Assembly: GCA_003152795.1 (NCBI GenBank)
Contig: PMBA01000074.1
Coordinates: forward strand, 1 to 5,768
Length of the DNA: 5,768 nt
Direction: 5' to 3'
Source of the DNA: Acidobacteriaceae bacterium
Lineage (GTDB): Bacteria > Acidobacteriota > Terriglobia > Terriglobales > Acidobacteriaceae
Below the pieces are notes generated by a model. The model ran no database searches. It worked only from the letters and a program-made list of their open reading frames with translations, and was not told the DNA's origin. The position numbers and the translations under genes were made by a program. Positions 1 through 5,677 of the stretch are shown here, piece by piece (position 1 is the first letter of the stretch; the number at the start of each line of letters is the position of its first letter).

Positions 1-1
1 C

Positions 2-109
2 CTCAGCGGGTCGAGCTTGCGGCTCGAGGTTTTCATCGAGGGGCAGGACATGCCGCGGACTTTTGATCTGGTGCAGGGCGATCAGGGTCATCTGGCGAAG
101 TGCGCCTAA
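2..109 (+). CDS. C-terminal end of an unrecognised gene (partial)
   Basis: A reading frame is open from the window edge and ends at TAA (107-109), giving the last 35 residues, which include LRLEVFIEGQDMPRTFDLVQ and end HLAKCA. Composition is plausible for a real globular protein: alternating hydrophobic and charged residues, and GC-rich third positions. I do not recognise the family, and the visible part has no diagnostic motif. The gene runs in the same direction as the glycohydrolase gene downstream, but the 155-base gap makes tight co-transcription uncertain. It could also be a chance open frame, because only 108 bases are visible. Confidence 0.45.
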   Translation, partial: LSGSSLRLEVFIEGQDMPRTFDLVQGDQGHLAKCA

Positions 110-264
110 TCAGGAAGAGGTGCAGGCGAGGCAGCAGCCGGCGCAGTATGCCGGCACTGCGCAATGCAGCATAGAGTCGAGTGCGGCAAGACGAGCTTCC
201 TCAGCCGATCAACCGCCGCTCTTGCTGCCGACGCCGTCCCACTGATACGTGGAGTGGCTGAACC
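110..264. other. Intergenic gap with an inverted repeat
   Basis: This stretch separates the partial gene from the glycohydrolase gene. Its clearest element is a perfect 7-bp inverted repeat, GCGCAGT (141-147) and ACTGCGC (156-162), with an 8-base spacer. In RNA it could form a stem-loop about 30 bases after the upstream stop codon. No T-run follows it, so it is not a standard intrinsic terminator. No convincing promoter hexamers were seen. Short open frames crossing the gap have no recognisable content. Confidence 0.4.
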
Positions 265-1233
265 ATGCCGGCTGGTCGCCGGTTTGCAGGCCCAGCTATG
301 GTCTCTCGCGCTCAAGGGTGTTTACTCGGTCAGCTTGCCGGGGACGCCTTGGGCAGCATGGTGGAGTTTCAGCGCCCGGAAGACATTCGCCGAAGTTATC
401 CCCACCGCATACGTGAACTTGCCGACGGAGGGAGATGGAACACGATTGCTGGACAACCAACTGATGATTCCGAAATGGCGCTGCTGTTGGCTCGGATGCT
501 GGTAGAACAAGGCAGATATGACGCCGAGGAGGCTCGCAAAGCGTATCGTTTCTGGCTGGACTCCCGTCCCTTCGACTGCGGAAATACCGTTTACGTCGGT
601 CTCCGTGGCCGCCCCAATTCCGAGAGCCAAGCCAACGGAGCGATGATGCGGATCAGCCCGCTGGGTATTTTTGGAGCCAATTATGACCTACAGCAGGTGG
701 CGGCGTGGGCGCAACAGGATGCGGCACTGACCCACCCACACCCGGTCTGCCTCCAAGCGAATGCGCTTTTTACGATGGCCATAGCCCACGTGATCTCTAC
801 AGGAACTGGTTCTGAGGATTTATTTCAGCAGATCGAAGCTTGGGCAAGGGAGATAAAGGTTGAGGATGCGCTGCTGAAGTCAATCACTGGCGCGTCCACG
901 GCTCCGCCGAACGATTACGTCCACCAGCAGGGCTGGGTTCTCACCGCATTCCGGAATGCGTTGTGGCAACTGCTTCACGCTTCGAACTTGGAGGATGGGG
1001 TGACAGACACCGTCATGCGCGGCGGGGACACAGACACGAATGCAGCTATTGCTGGAGCCCTCCTCGGCGCTGTGCACGGTCTTGAGGCCATCCCTGCCCA
1101 GTGGGTCGAAAAACTTCTGGGTTGTCGTCCGGAGGCTGGACAGCCCAATGTCCATCGCCCTCGACCGAAATGCTTCTGGCCTGTCGATGGATTGGATTTG
1201 GCGGAACGGCTGATTTCAACCGCTCGGAACTGA
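265..1233 (+). CDS. ADP-ribosylglycohydrolase family protein (DraG/ARH fold)
   Basis: A complete 322-residue protein of the ADP-ribosylglycohydrolase family: all-helical, two divalent metal ions, removes ADP-ribose from modified proteins or other acceptors; probably cytoplasmic, since no signal peptide is seen. Family motifs appear in order: GCLLGQLAGDALGSMVEF at 18-35 (E34 is the likely N-terminal metal-site acid), GQPTDDSEMA at 63-72 (T66, D67, D68 bind metal in the family), SQANGAMMRISPLG at 121-134, LTHPHP at 155-160, and MRGGDTDTNAAIAGALLGAVHG at 251-272 (D255, D257 and T258 complete the metal site). Nothing essential is missing and the length is normal. The chosen ATG has GGAG at 251-254, 10 bases upstream; an ATG at 298, just before the first motif, is an alternative. 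The substrate cannot be read from sequence: no nitrogenase gene and no ADP-ribosyltransferase gene lies nearby, so calling it draG is not justified. Confidence 0.93.
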   Translation: MPAGRRFAGPAMVSRAQGCLLGQLAGDALGSMVEFQRPEDIRRSYPHRIRELADGGRWNTIAGQPTDDSEMALLLARMLVEQGRYDAEEARKAYRFWLDSRPFDCGNTVYVGLRGRPNSESQANGAMMRISPLGIFGANYDLQQVAAWAQQDAALTHPHPVCLQANALFTMAIAHVISTGTGSEDLFQQIEAWAREIKVEDALLKSITGASTAPPNDYVHQQGWVLTAFRNALWQLLHASNLEDGVTDTVMRGGDTDTNAAIAGALLGAVHGLEAIPAQWVEKLLGCRPEAGQPNVHRPRPKCFWPVDGLDLAERLISTARN

Positions 1234-1394
1234 CTGCTGCGGCACGAGCCCGGGGCACGACTGAAAATACGATACCGACACAACCAACTTACTTCCAAAA
1301 ATTATCTGATACTTGGCTCTAAAGACACGGTTCCCCGCAGATGATGAGCAAGCTTGCCCTCCAGAATGGATCGCACCGTCAGTCCCAGGTTTCC

Positions 1395-2006
1395 TCAGGT
1401 TTCCTGGCCACCCGCCAGCGAAATGTTGCGAGCGTCGCGCAGTATGGTTTGCAGAGCGGCGCGGCAAGCGGCGCGCATTTCCGTTGCGTAATCCGGCTGG
1501 ACCGTTTTCGCGGTCAACAGCATGGCCGTTCCATGAAGGAGTGCCCATAAAGCAAGGGTGGTGAGCGTATAGTCGTCCGGCTTGCCGCCCATCTTCGCGG
1601 CTAGTTTGCCTTTTATGAACTCCACTGCCGGCCTCCTTTTGTTAATGAGCTGATCCAGCGTCACGCCCTGCTTGGACGGAGAGGAGAAGAAGAGTTCATA
1701 TTCGTGCAGATAATAAAGCTCGTATTCGTGCGGGTGGCTCAGAGCGAAATCCAGATAGCGCTCGCAAGCGTCCTCGACCGAGGAGGCAGTCGTGAGTTGC
1801 TGGAAAACCTCTTGCTTGGTTTGTTGCAAGAGCGCGCGCAAGATATCGTCGCGATGCGGAAAGCGGCGGTAGACGGCCGGGGTGTTGGTTCGTGCAACGC
1901 GCGCAACCGCCCGAAGCGTCAGGCCGTTCTGACCTTCCTTCCTCCACAGCCTACGGGCTGCCTTCAGGATGCGATCCTCCAGGTTGGGGTCGCGCGGACG
2001 CGCCAT
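1395..2006 (-). CDS. TetR-family transcriptional repressor
   Basis: A 203-residue regulator, normal length for the family. The N-terminal DNA-binding domain spans about residues 8-58: helix LEDRILKAARRLWRKEG, then the helix-turn-helix TLRAVARVARTNTPAVYRRFPHRDDIL (30-56), with the usual aromatic and basic end of the recognition helix. The rest is the helical ligand and dimer domain; LWALLHGTAML (153-163) resembles the WHG-type TetR C-terminal domain. The ligand is unknown. The start is well supported: AAGGAGG (complement of 2016-2022) lies 9 bases before the ATG. The gene is convergent with the glycohydrolase gene and divergent from the secreted-protein operon, the usual arrangement of a local repressor with its target. 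Palindromes at 2045-2067 and 2125-2151 are candidate operators. Residues 93-107 contain HEYEL twice in tandem, which is unusual. Confidence 0.92.
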   Translation of the reverse strand: MARPRDPNLEDRILKAARRLWRKEGQNGLTLRAVARVARTNTPAVYRRFPHRDDILRALLQQTKQEVFQQLTTASSVEDACERYLDFALSHPHEYELYYLHEYELFFSSPSKQGVTLDQLINKRRPAVEFIKGKLAAKMGGKPDDYTLTTLALWALLHGTAMLLTAKTVQPDYATEMRAACRAALQTILRDARNISLAGGQET

Positions 2007-2015
2007 GTTTTCTCT

Positions 2016-2027
2016 CCTCCTTGGAGG
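2016..2027 (-). promoter_or_regulatory. Ribosome-binding site of the tetR gene inside a small palindrome
   Basis: On the minus strand the sequence reads CCTCCAAGGAGG, so the strong AAGGAGG site is immediately preceded by its own complement CACCTCC. In mRNA, CCUC (2027-2024) can pair with GAGG (2019-2016) over a CAAG tetraloop and partly hide the site. The ribosome-binding site is certain enough to fix the start at 2006. The regulatory effect of the hairpin is inference. Confidence 0.6.
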
Positions 2028-2044
2028 TGATAACCCTAAATATT

Positions 2045-2067
2045 TACAGCATTCGGATTAGGCTGTA
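2045..2067. promoter_or_regulatory. Palindrome TACAGC-N11-GCTGTA, candidate repressor operator
   Basis: A perfect 6-bp inverted repeat (2045-2050 and 2062-2067) with an 11-base spacer starts 39 bases upstream of the tetR start codon. Total length is 23 bp, within the range bound by TetR dimers. Its place between the divergent genes suits autoregulation. It is not known that this protein binds here. Confidence 0.4.
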
Positions 2068-2124
2068 TGCACTCAATTGCACTACTTATTTCTAACGAGT
2101 GAAAACAGCCTCCTAAGGTACACG

Positions 2125-2151
2125 AATTATGTTGACAGTATATACATAATT
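2125..2151. promoter_or_regulatory. Palindrome AATTATGT-N11-ACATAATT, candidate operator
   Basis: A perfect 8-bp inverted repeat (2125-2132 and 2144-2151) with an 11-base spacer lies in the AT-rich part of the divergent intergenic region. The spacer contains most of a consensus TTGACA (2132-2137), so a protein bound here would block a promoter using that box. The arms differ in sequence from the palindrome at 2045-2067, so the two may serve different proteins. Confidence 0.5.
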
Positions 2152-2161
2152 TGGGTAGCCT
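2132..2161 (+). promoter_or_regulatory. Possible promoter for the secreted-protein operon
   Basis: TTGACA (2132-2137) is a perfect sigma-70 -35 box. With an 18-base spacer, TAGCCT (2156-2161) keeps the key T, A and final T of a -10 box but matches only 3 of 6 positions. If used, transcription would start near 2168 and leave a leader of roughly 280 bases before the ATG at 2446. The -10 box is weak, so this remains a candidate. Confidence 0.3.
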
Positions 2162-2432
2162 TCGTGAGGTTGTGGGGATCAATGTGACGCTCTTCCGGTA
2201 ACAACGGCCCTTAGCTGAATCTTACCCCCGAGGTAATTGTCGAAAGGATCGACCCGGCATGTGCCCTTGCGCGTGCGTTGGTAAGTACGCCCAAGACGCT
2301 GTTCTGGTACGCATAAGGCTTCCGTATTCCCTACGGCCGGGTCGGCAAAACCGTTCGGGCCCTTTTCGGCTGTCCAAGTCTTCTCCCATGAGTCGGATCG
2401 GGGAGAAGGCAAATTGAACGATCTGTGATTTT
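2162..2432 (+). other. Long non-coding leader or intergenic stretch with hairpins
   Basis: About 270 bases precede the secreted-protein gene without a convincing coding region on either strand; minus-strand open frames here have no recognisable content. Two structures stand out: a perfect small hairpin, GTCGA (2239-2243) with TCGAC (2249-2253), and a larger terminator-like hairpin at 2335-2366. I could not match the stretch to any riboswitch class I know; the c-di-GMP GEMM core was not found. Confidence 0.35.
2335..2366 (+). terminator. Terminator-like (attenuator-like) hairpin in the leader
   Basis: GGCCGGGTCGG (2335-2345) folds on CCGTTCGGGCC (2351-2361) over loop CAAAA: eight Watson-Crick pairs, one G-U and two mismatches. 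It is followed by C and TTTT (2363-2366). It resembles a weak intrinsic terminator 80 bases before the start codon, where it could act as an attenuator. The stem is imperfect and the T-run short. Confidence 0.3.
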
Positions 2433-2440
2433 GGAGAGGA
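2433..2440 (+). promoter_or_regulatory. Ribosome-binding site that sets the start at 2446
   Basis: GGAGAGGA ends 5 bases before the ATG at 2446. An in-frame GTG at 2425 lies upstream of this site and has no site of its own. The signal peptide also begins properly from 2446, so the longer reading is rejected. Confidence 0.7.
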
Positions 2441-2445
2441 CAAAC

Positions 2446-3711
2446 ATGAAAGCATTGCGAGCACTTCCTTTGACTTGTGTGGTTCTGCTGGTCGGTCTCG
2501 GCATGGTTAGCGCCCAGACGTCAACCAGGCCCACGAATCAGTCCACCATGACGGCAAGTATCGCCGGGCCCCACCAACCCAAGGGCATCACAATCTCCAT
2601 TCCGGTGCATAATCTGGCGGTAACCGGGGACGCCCGCAAAACGGAGAAGATGTTCCCGGGGCTCGTCAGCAGCACTCCGATTCCGTTGTGGACTTATAAC
2701 GTGACCGCCTACGATGGCAACCCCTATACGGGACAGATCGTCGGCCTGAGCCCATACAACCACGGGAAAACGACCACGACCGTCCCGTTGCAACTGGTTC
2801 CGCTGGTCATCACGATTACGGACTCGCACGGCACCGTGACCTACGATCCAACAGCCGCCGACGCCTGCGTCCCGGGGCACACCGCCATGGATATCCTCAT
2901 TGGTTCACCAGTCTTCACCAACAACAGCTATACGATGAACGGCGTCAACATGGGCTCCGTGCAGTATCAGGATGCCAATACCCGAGCCGAATTTTGGGCG
3001 GTCGAGGGGGCGACTCCGTATCACCTCACTTTTCAGGAGCAGACCCTGGCTGGGCAGGCACTCTCGTTCGGCACGGGCGGGACTTCCGGCCCCGGCAATA
3101 ACTTCATTCCCGGCCAGACCGGCGCTTGTGAGGACATTGGCGTGGTCGACATCAACGACATGAGCAACGCGATTGAGGCTCTGATCACTGGACCCCTCGC
3201 CGGACAAATTAACGTCGGCACTTTTCCCGAGTTCATCACCAAGAATGTCGTGATGGCCGATCCGGGCACGGACCTTTTTGCCAACTGCTGCGTTCTCGGC
3301 TTCCACTCGTCCTTCAATGTGGGACCGAACCTGCAGCTCTGGGGACCGACCTCCGTGGACACGGCTGGATTGTTTGGAGCGGGATATACCAGCACCATGG
3401 CTCACGAAGTGGGCGAAGCGGTTGACGATCCCACCGGCACGAACCCGACACCCGCATGGGGACACCAGGGCCAACAATCGGGCTGCCAGACGAACTACGA
3501 AGTCGGCGACCCGCTCAGTCCGGGCGGCATACCCCCCACCTCCAATGAGTGGGTCAGTACCGGAAGCAACGGCATTACATACAACATGCAGGAGCTCGCG
3601 TTCTTCAGCTGGTTCTACGGCGGAGCGTCCCTCGGGTCGGGTGGACTCTATTCCAACAACAGCACCTTCAAAGGCTACGCGAAGGCGTGTCCTCCCGGCG
3701 GCACGAACTAA
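2446..3711 (+). CDS. Exported protein with HExxE metallopeptidase-like motif
   Basis: A 421-residue protein. Residues 1-23 form a signal peptide: basic start MKALR, hydrophobic core, and VSA before Q24 as the likely signal peptidase I site. The mature part is rich in Gly, Thr, Asn and Pro. Near the C-terminus is STMAHEVGEAVDDP (316-329): H320, E321 and E324 form HExxE, followed by W338 and YEVGD (351-355). From recall, HExxE with a downstream Trp and Glu/Asp resembles bacterial relatives of the plant EXORDIUM/PHI-1 family, and it may form a zinc site; catalysis is unproven. The C-terminal NMQELAFFSWFYGG (380-393) is typical of an exported family I associate with Acidobacteriota. Six mature-part cysteines (141, 228, 281, 282, 347, 415) suit disulfides outside the cytoplasm. 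It is first gene of an operon with the Ig/ASH protein 45 bases downstream, divergent from the TetR gene. The protein is certain; peptidase function is a moderate guess. Confidence 0.88.
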   Translation: MKALRALPLTCVVLLVGLGMVSAQTSTRPTNQSTMTASIAGPHQPKGITISIPVHNLAVTGDARKTEKMFPGLVSSTPIPLWTYNVTAYDGNPYTGQIVGLSPYNHGKTTTTVPLQLVPLVITITDSHGTVTYDPTAADACVPGHTAMDILIGSPVFTNNSYTMNGVNMGSVQYQDANTRAEFWAVEGATPYHLTFQEQTLAGQALSFGTGGTSGPGNNFIPGQTGACEDIGVVDINDMSNAIEALITGPLAGQINVGTFPEFITKNVVMADPGTDLFANCCVLGFHSSFNVGPNLQLWGPTSVDTAGLFGAGYTSTMAHEVGEAVDDPTGTNPTPAWGHQGQQSGCQTNYEVGDPLSPGGIPPTSNEWVSTGSNGITYNMQELAFFSWFYGGASLGSGGLYSNNSTFKGYAKACPPGGTN

Positions 3712-3756
3712 ACCGTCAACCGAACCAGTGACGAGACACTCATAAGGAGAATGTAA

Positions 3757-5022
3757 ATGTCGAAATTTCTTCGTTGTCGCCAATTCTATGTAGTGGCCGT
3801 GCTCCTGCTGGTCGCTACCGCGGTCTGGGCAGATGCGGTTGTCGAAGTGACCAGTCAATCGGGCCTGGGCCCAGACTCCTCCATCAGCTGGCTTCAATTG
3901 GGCGCCGATCAGACCCAGGTTCCTGCCAGCGCTAGCGTGGTTTCGAATCATGGCCTGAGCGCCACGGTAACTCTGGCGGGCGCCAACAGCGTGGTCTCGG
4001 TGGTTTGCGCTCTAGCCCCACCCTTATCCACAAACTGCAGTTGGAACGGCGCCGGTTTCACCGCCGGTGACTCCTTGCTCTGGACAACCAATGCCTTCGG
4101 TGGAGGCAACGGGCCAGTAACGGTGACCTTTGCCTCTGGAGTTATAGGCGCGGGTGCGCTGCTCCAGTCCGATGTACCGGGCCCGTTCACCGCCAGCATC
4201 GAGGCATTTAATGGCGGCACTTCGCTAGGCACGTTCACTGAAGCAAGCGACGGGTCGGGCGATGCCATCTACCTCGGCTTGAAAGACAACACTGGAGCGA
4301 ACATCACCTCGGTGGTGTATAGTCTGACTGCCTGCGCATCCCTCTGTGCCGACTTTGCCGTCGACGCGGTTGATCTAGCCACAGCCGCGGTTGCGAATTT
4401 CTCAATTTCCGCCAGTCCCAACAGCGTGACCGTCGCGCAGGGCAGCAGCGGAACCAGCACCATCACCATCACCCCGTCGAACGGCTTCAGTGGCAACGTG
4501 ACGCTTTCCGCATCGGGCTTGCCCAGCGGCGTGACGGCGATATTCAACCCCAATCCTGCCACGACGACCAGTACGCTGACCTTGACGGCCACCGCCACCG
4601 CCGCTACGGGAACGGTCACAGTAACGATCTCGGGCACGTCGGGCGCGCTGACTAATAGTACGAACCTCAGCCTTACCGTGACTGGTGCGGCCAGCCCGGT
4701 GACCGTCTCACCCACCAGCGTCAACTTCGGCAACGTCATTGTCGGTCGACTGGGCAAGAAGGTTGTCACCGTGACGAACAACGGCACGACCAAAGTGGCG
4801 ATCGGCCCCATCACGTTGACAGTTACCACGGGAGACACTTCGCAGTTCGGGCTCGACCACAACTGTTCCCCGATGCTCAGACCCGGAAAGAGCTGCACTA
4901 TCGGCGTCACTTTCCGGCCCGATGCCGTCGGTCCGGACGCGGCCACGCTCAACATCGTGACCAGTGCTCCGGGCAGCCCGCTGGAGGTTCCAATCACCGG
5001 CGCCGGCGTCAAGAAGCACTGA
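3757..5022 (+). CDS. Exported Ig-like/ASH multidomain protein
   Basis: A 421-residue extracellular or envelope protein. The signal peptide (1 to about 25 or 27) has basic SKFLRCR, core FYVVAVLLLVATAVW and an ADA or VWA cleavage site. Residues 28-208 form a beta-rich domain, including FTASIEAFNGGTSLGTFTEA (144-163) and DAIYLGL (169-175), that resembles the lectin-like modules of anchored exported proteins; its ligand is unknown. Residues 213-308 are an Ig-like repeat (FSISASPNSVTVAQG, LSASGLPSGVTAIFNP). Residues 314-418 are an ASH/choice-of-anchor D domain (VSPTSVNFGNVIVG, CTIGVTFRP, ITGAG), with C370 and C380 spaced for a disulfide. No PEP-CTERM, LPXTG or transmembrane tail is present. AAGGAGA (3744-3750) sits 6 bases before the ATG; an in-frame ATG-TAA (3751-3756) directly precedes it and is too close to the site to be used. 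It probably binds a surface or polysaccharide, or presents its operon partner. Confidence 0.88.
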   Translation: MSKFLRCRQFYVVAVLLLVATAVWADAVVEVTSQSGLGPDSSISWLQLGADQTQVPASASVVSNHGLSATVTLAGANSVVSVVCALAPPLSTNCSWNGAGFTAGDSLLWTTNAFGGGNGPVTVTFASGVIGAGALLQSDVPGPFTASIEAFNGGTSLGTFTEASDGSGDAIYLGLKDNTGANITSVVYSLTACASLCADFAVDAVDLATAAVANFSISASPNSVTVAQGSSGTSTITITPSNGFSGNVTLSASGLPSGVTAIFNPNPATTTSTLTLTATATAATGTVTVTISGTSGALTNSTNLSLTVTGAASPVTVSPTSVNFGNVIVGRLGKKVVTVTNNGTTKVAIGPITLTVTTGDTSQFGLDHNCSPMLRPGKSCTIGVTFRPDAVGPDAATLNIVTSAPGSPLEVPITGAGVKKH

Positions 5023-5051
5023 GTAATCTTCTGTGCGCTAGAGAAATTCCT

Positions 5052-5084
5052 TGGCCGGACGGCATAACCGTCCGGCCATTTTTT
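5052..5084 (+). terminator. Intrinsic terminator of the secreted-protein operon
   Basis: A perfect 11-bp stem, TGGCCGGACGG (5052-5062) with CCGTCCGGCCA (5068-5078), encloses loop CATAA and is followed directly by TTTTTT (5079-5084). It lies 29 bases after the stop codon of the Ig/ASH gene, which fixes the end of the two-gene operon. Confidence 0.93.
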
Positions 5085-5510
5085 GGTGTGCCGAGCAGGG
5101 AAATAAGGGGACAGGAACGTGTGAAAAAATGGCGATTCATAATTCAGGCAAGAACTGTCCGGGGCGAAAGGACGGCGCAAAACAACGCGGTTTCGATGAT
5201 CCGTTCTGGACAAGAAAGAGATAAGTGCTCGGGGCAGCACCATCCGCAGGATGCGGTAGGACTGGAGTGGCGGCTAGCCAAGCTGTAGATTGAAAAAAAT
5301 GCTTGTTTGGCTGCAACGGAAAGCGAAAAATGCTGTGTAACTACGACTTGGCACTTTTCCAGCGGAGTGCTCTTCGGAATTCAGCTATTTGATTGATGGA
5401 GCATTGGAGCATTCGCTCTCGCACCGCTAGAACTGAAGATCGGTCTCACAATTTTCAAACATTCGGGGCGGCGAGGAGTGACATTCCACTCCGGCTGGTA
5501 GCGATCTAAG
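5085..5510. other. Stretch without a convincing gene
   Basis: No open frame here has a recognisable domain or a good ribosome-binding site; a 66-codon plus-strand frame at 5088-5288 looks random (many Arg, Gln and Ser, no family). Short structures seen are GTGCT (5225-5229) with AGCAC (5236-5240), CCGCA (5244-5248) with TGCGG (5252-5256), a tandem GGAGCATT pair (5398-5413), and GGAGTG (5475-5480) with CACTCC (5487-5492), the last just before a ribosome-binding site. No tRNA or known RNA family was recognised. Confidence 0.4.
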
Positions 5511-5523
5511 AAGGAGAATCCAA

Positions 5524-5574
5524 ATGAACAATCTGAAAAGCAAGCGAATGTTGGCCTCGACACCAGCCGCGTGA
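5524..5574 (+). pseudogene. 5' stub of a gene cut off at an insertion-sequence remnant
   Basis: A strong ribosome-binding site, AAGGAGA (5511-5517), lies 6 bases before ATG (5524). The frame reads MNNLKSKRMLASTPAA and stops at TGA (5572-5574). The Asn/Lys/Arg-rich start followed by Leu/Ala looks like the beginning of a signal peptide, so an exported protein probably once began here. The stop falls exactly where similarity to an IS3-type OrfA ends on the other strand (about 5570), so the stop codon is likely borrowed from the element. The spacing and sequence around the start (AAGGAGAAT, two bases, AAATG) match those of the Ig/ASH gene. A genuine 16-residue peptide is possible but less likely. 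Confidence 0.5.
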
Positions 5575-5677
5575 TCTCGGCTTCCTTGCACGCTTGGAGG
5601 GGGGCATTCGCGATGCTCACTTCAATCTGCCGTAGCATCGTCACGATTTGCTCGGGCTTGTACCTCTTCATCGGCAT
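5570..5677 (-). pseudogene. Truncated IS3-family transposase OrfA
   Basis: Reading leftwards from ATG at 5677 (GGAGGAG, complement of 5686-5692, lies 8 bases upstream), the protein begins MPMKRYKPEQIVTMLRQIEV and reaches QACKEAEIT at about residue 36. This matches the N-terminal helix-turn-helix region of IS3-family OrfA proteins, which bind the element's ends. After residue 36 the resemblance stops: the expected QTYYRWRKEYGG continuation, the leucine zipper and all of OrfB (the DDE catalytic part) are absent. The frame runs on to 5381 as unrelated sequence. Residues 24-28 (NAPLQ) look two codons shorter than the usual NGKTTPQ. It is a dead fragment. Confidence 0.8.

Noticed and set aside
164..505. 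A plus-strand frame overlapping the start of the glycohydrolase gene
   Set aside because: The overlapping frame at 265-1233 carries all family motifs; this one has none and ends inside it.
2162..2432. A c-di-GMP (GEMM) riboswitch in the leader
   Set aside because: The conserved core segments of that class could not be found in order.
2425..2445. Seven extra N-terminal codons from a GTG start for the HExxE protein
   Set aside because: The ribosome-binding site lies downstream of that GTG and directly before the ATG at 2446, and the signal peptide starts there.
3751..3756. ATG-TAA start-stop element just before the Ig/ASH start codon
   Set aside because: It is only one base from the ribosome-binding site, too close for initiation, so it is probably chance.
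2905..3951. A 348-codon open frame on the minus strand opposite the HExxE gene and the start of the next gene
   Set aside because: It is antisense to a protein with signal peptide and motifs, has no recognisable domain, spans two unrelated genes, and such long antisense frames are expected from GC-rich codon usage.
5109..5160. GGACAG (5109-5114) and CTGTCC (5155-5160) as a possible REP-like element
   Set aside because: The arms are only 6 bp and 40 bases apart with no further pairing; no second copy is visible in the window.
4269..5243. A 324-codon open frame on the minus strand opposite the Ig/ASH gene
   Set aside because: It crosses the strong terminator at 5052-5084, is full of Val/Thr/Pro runs that mirror the Thr/Val/Gly repeats of the true gene, and has no family resemblance.
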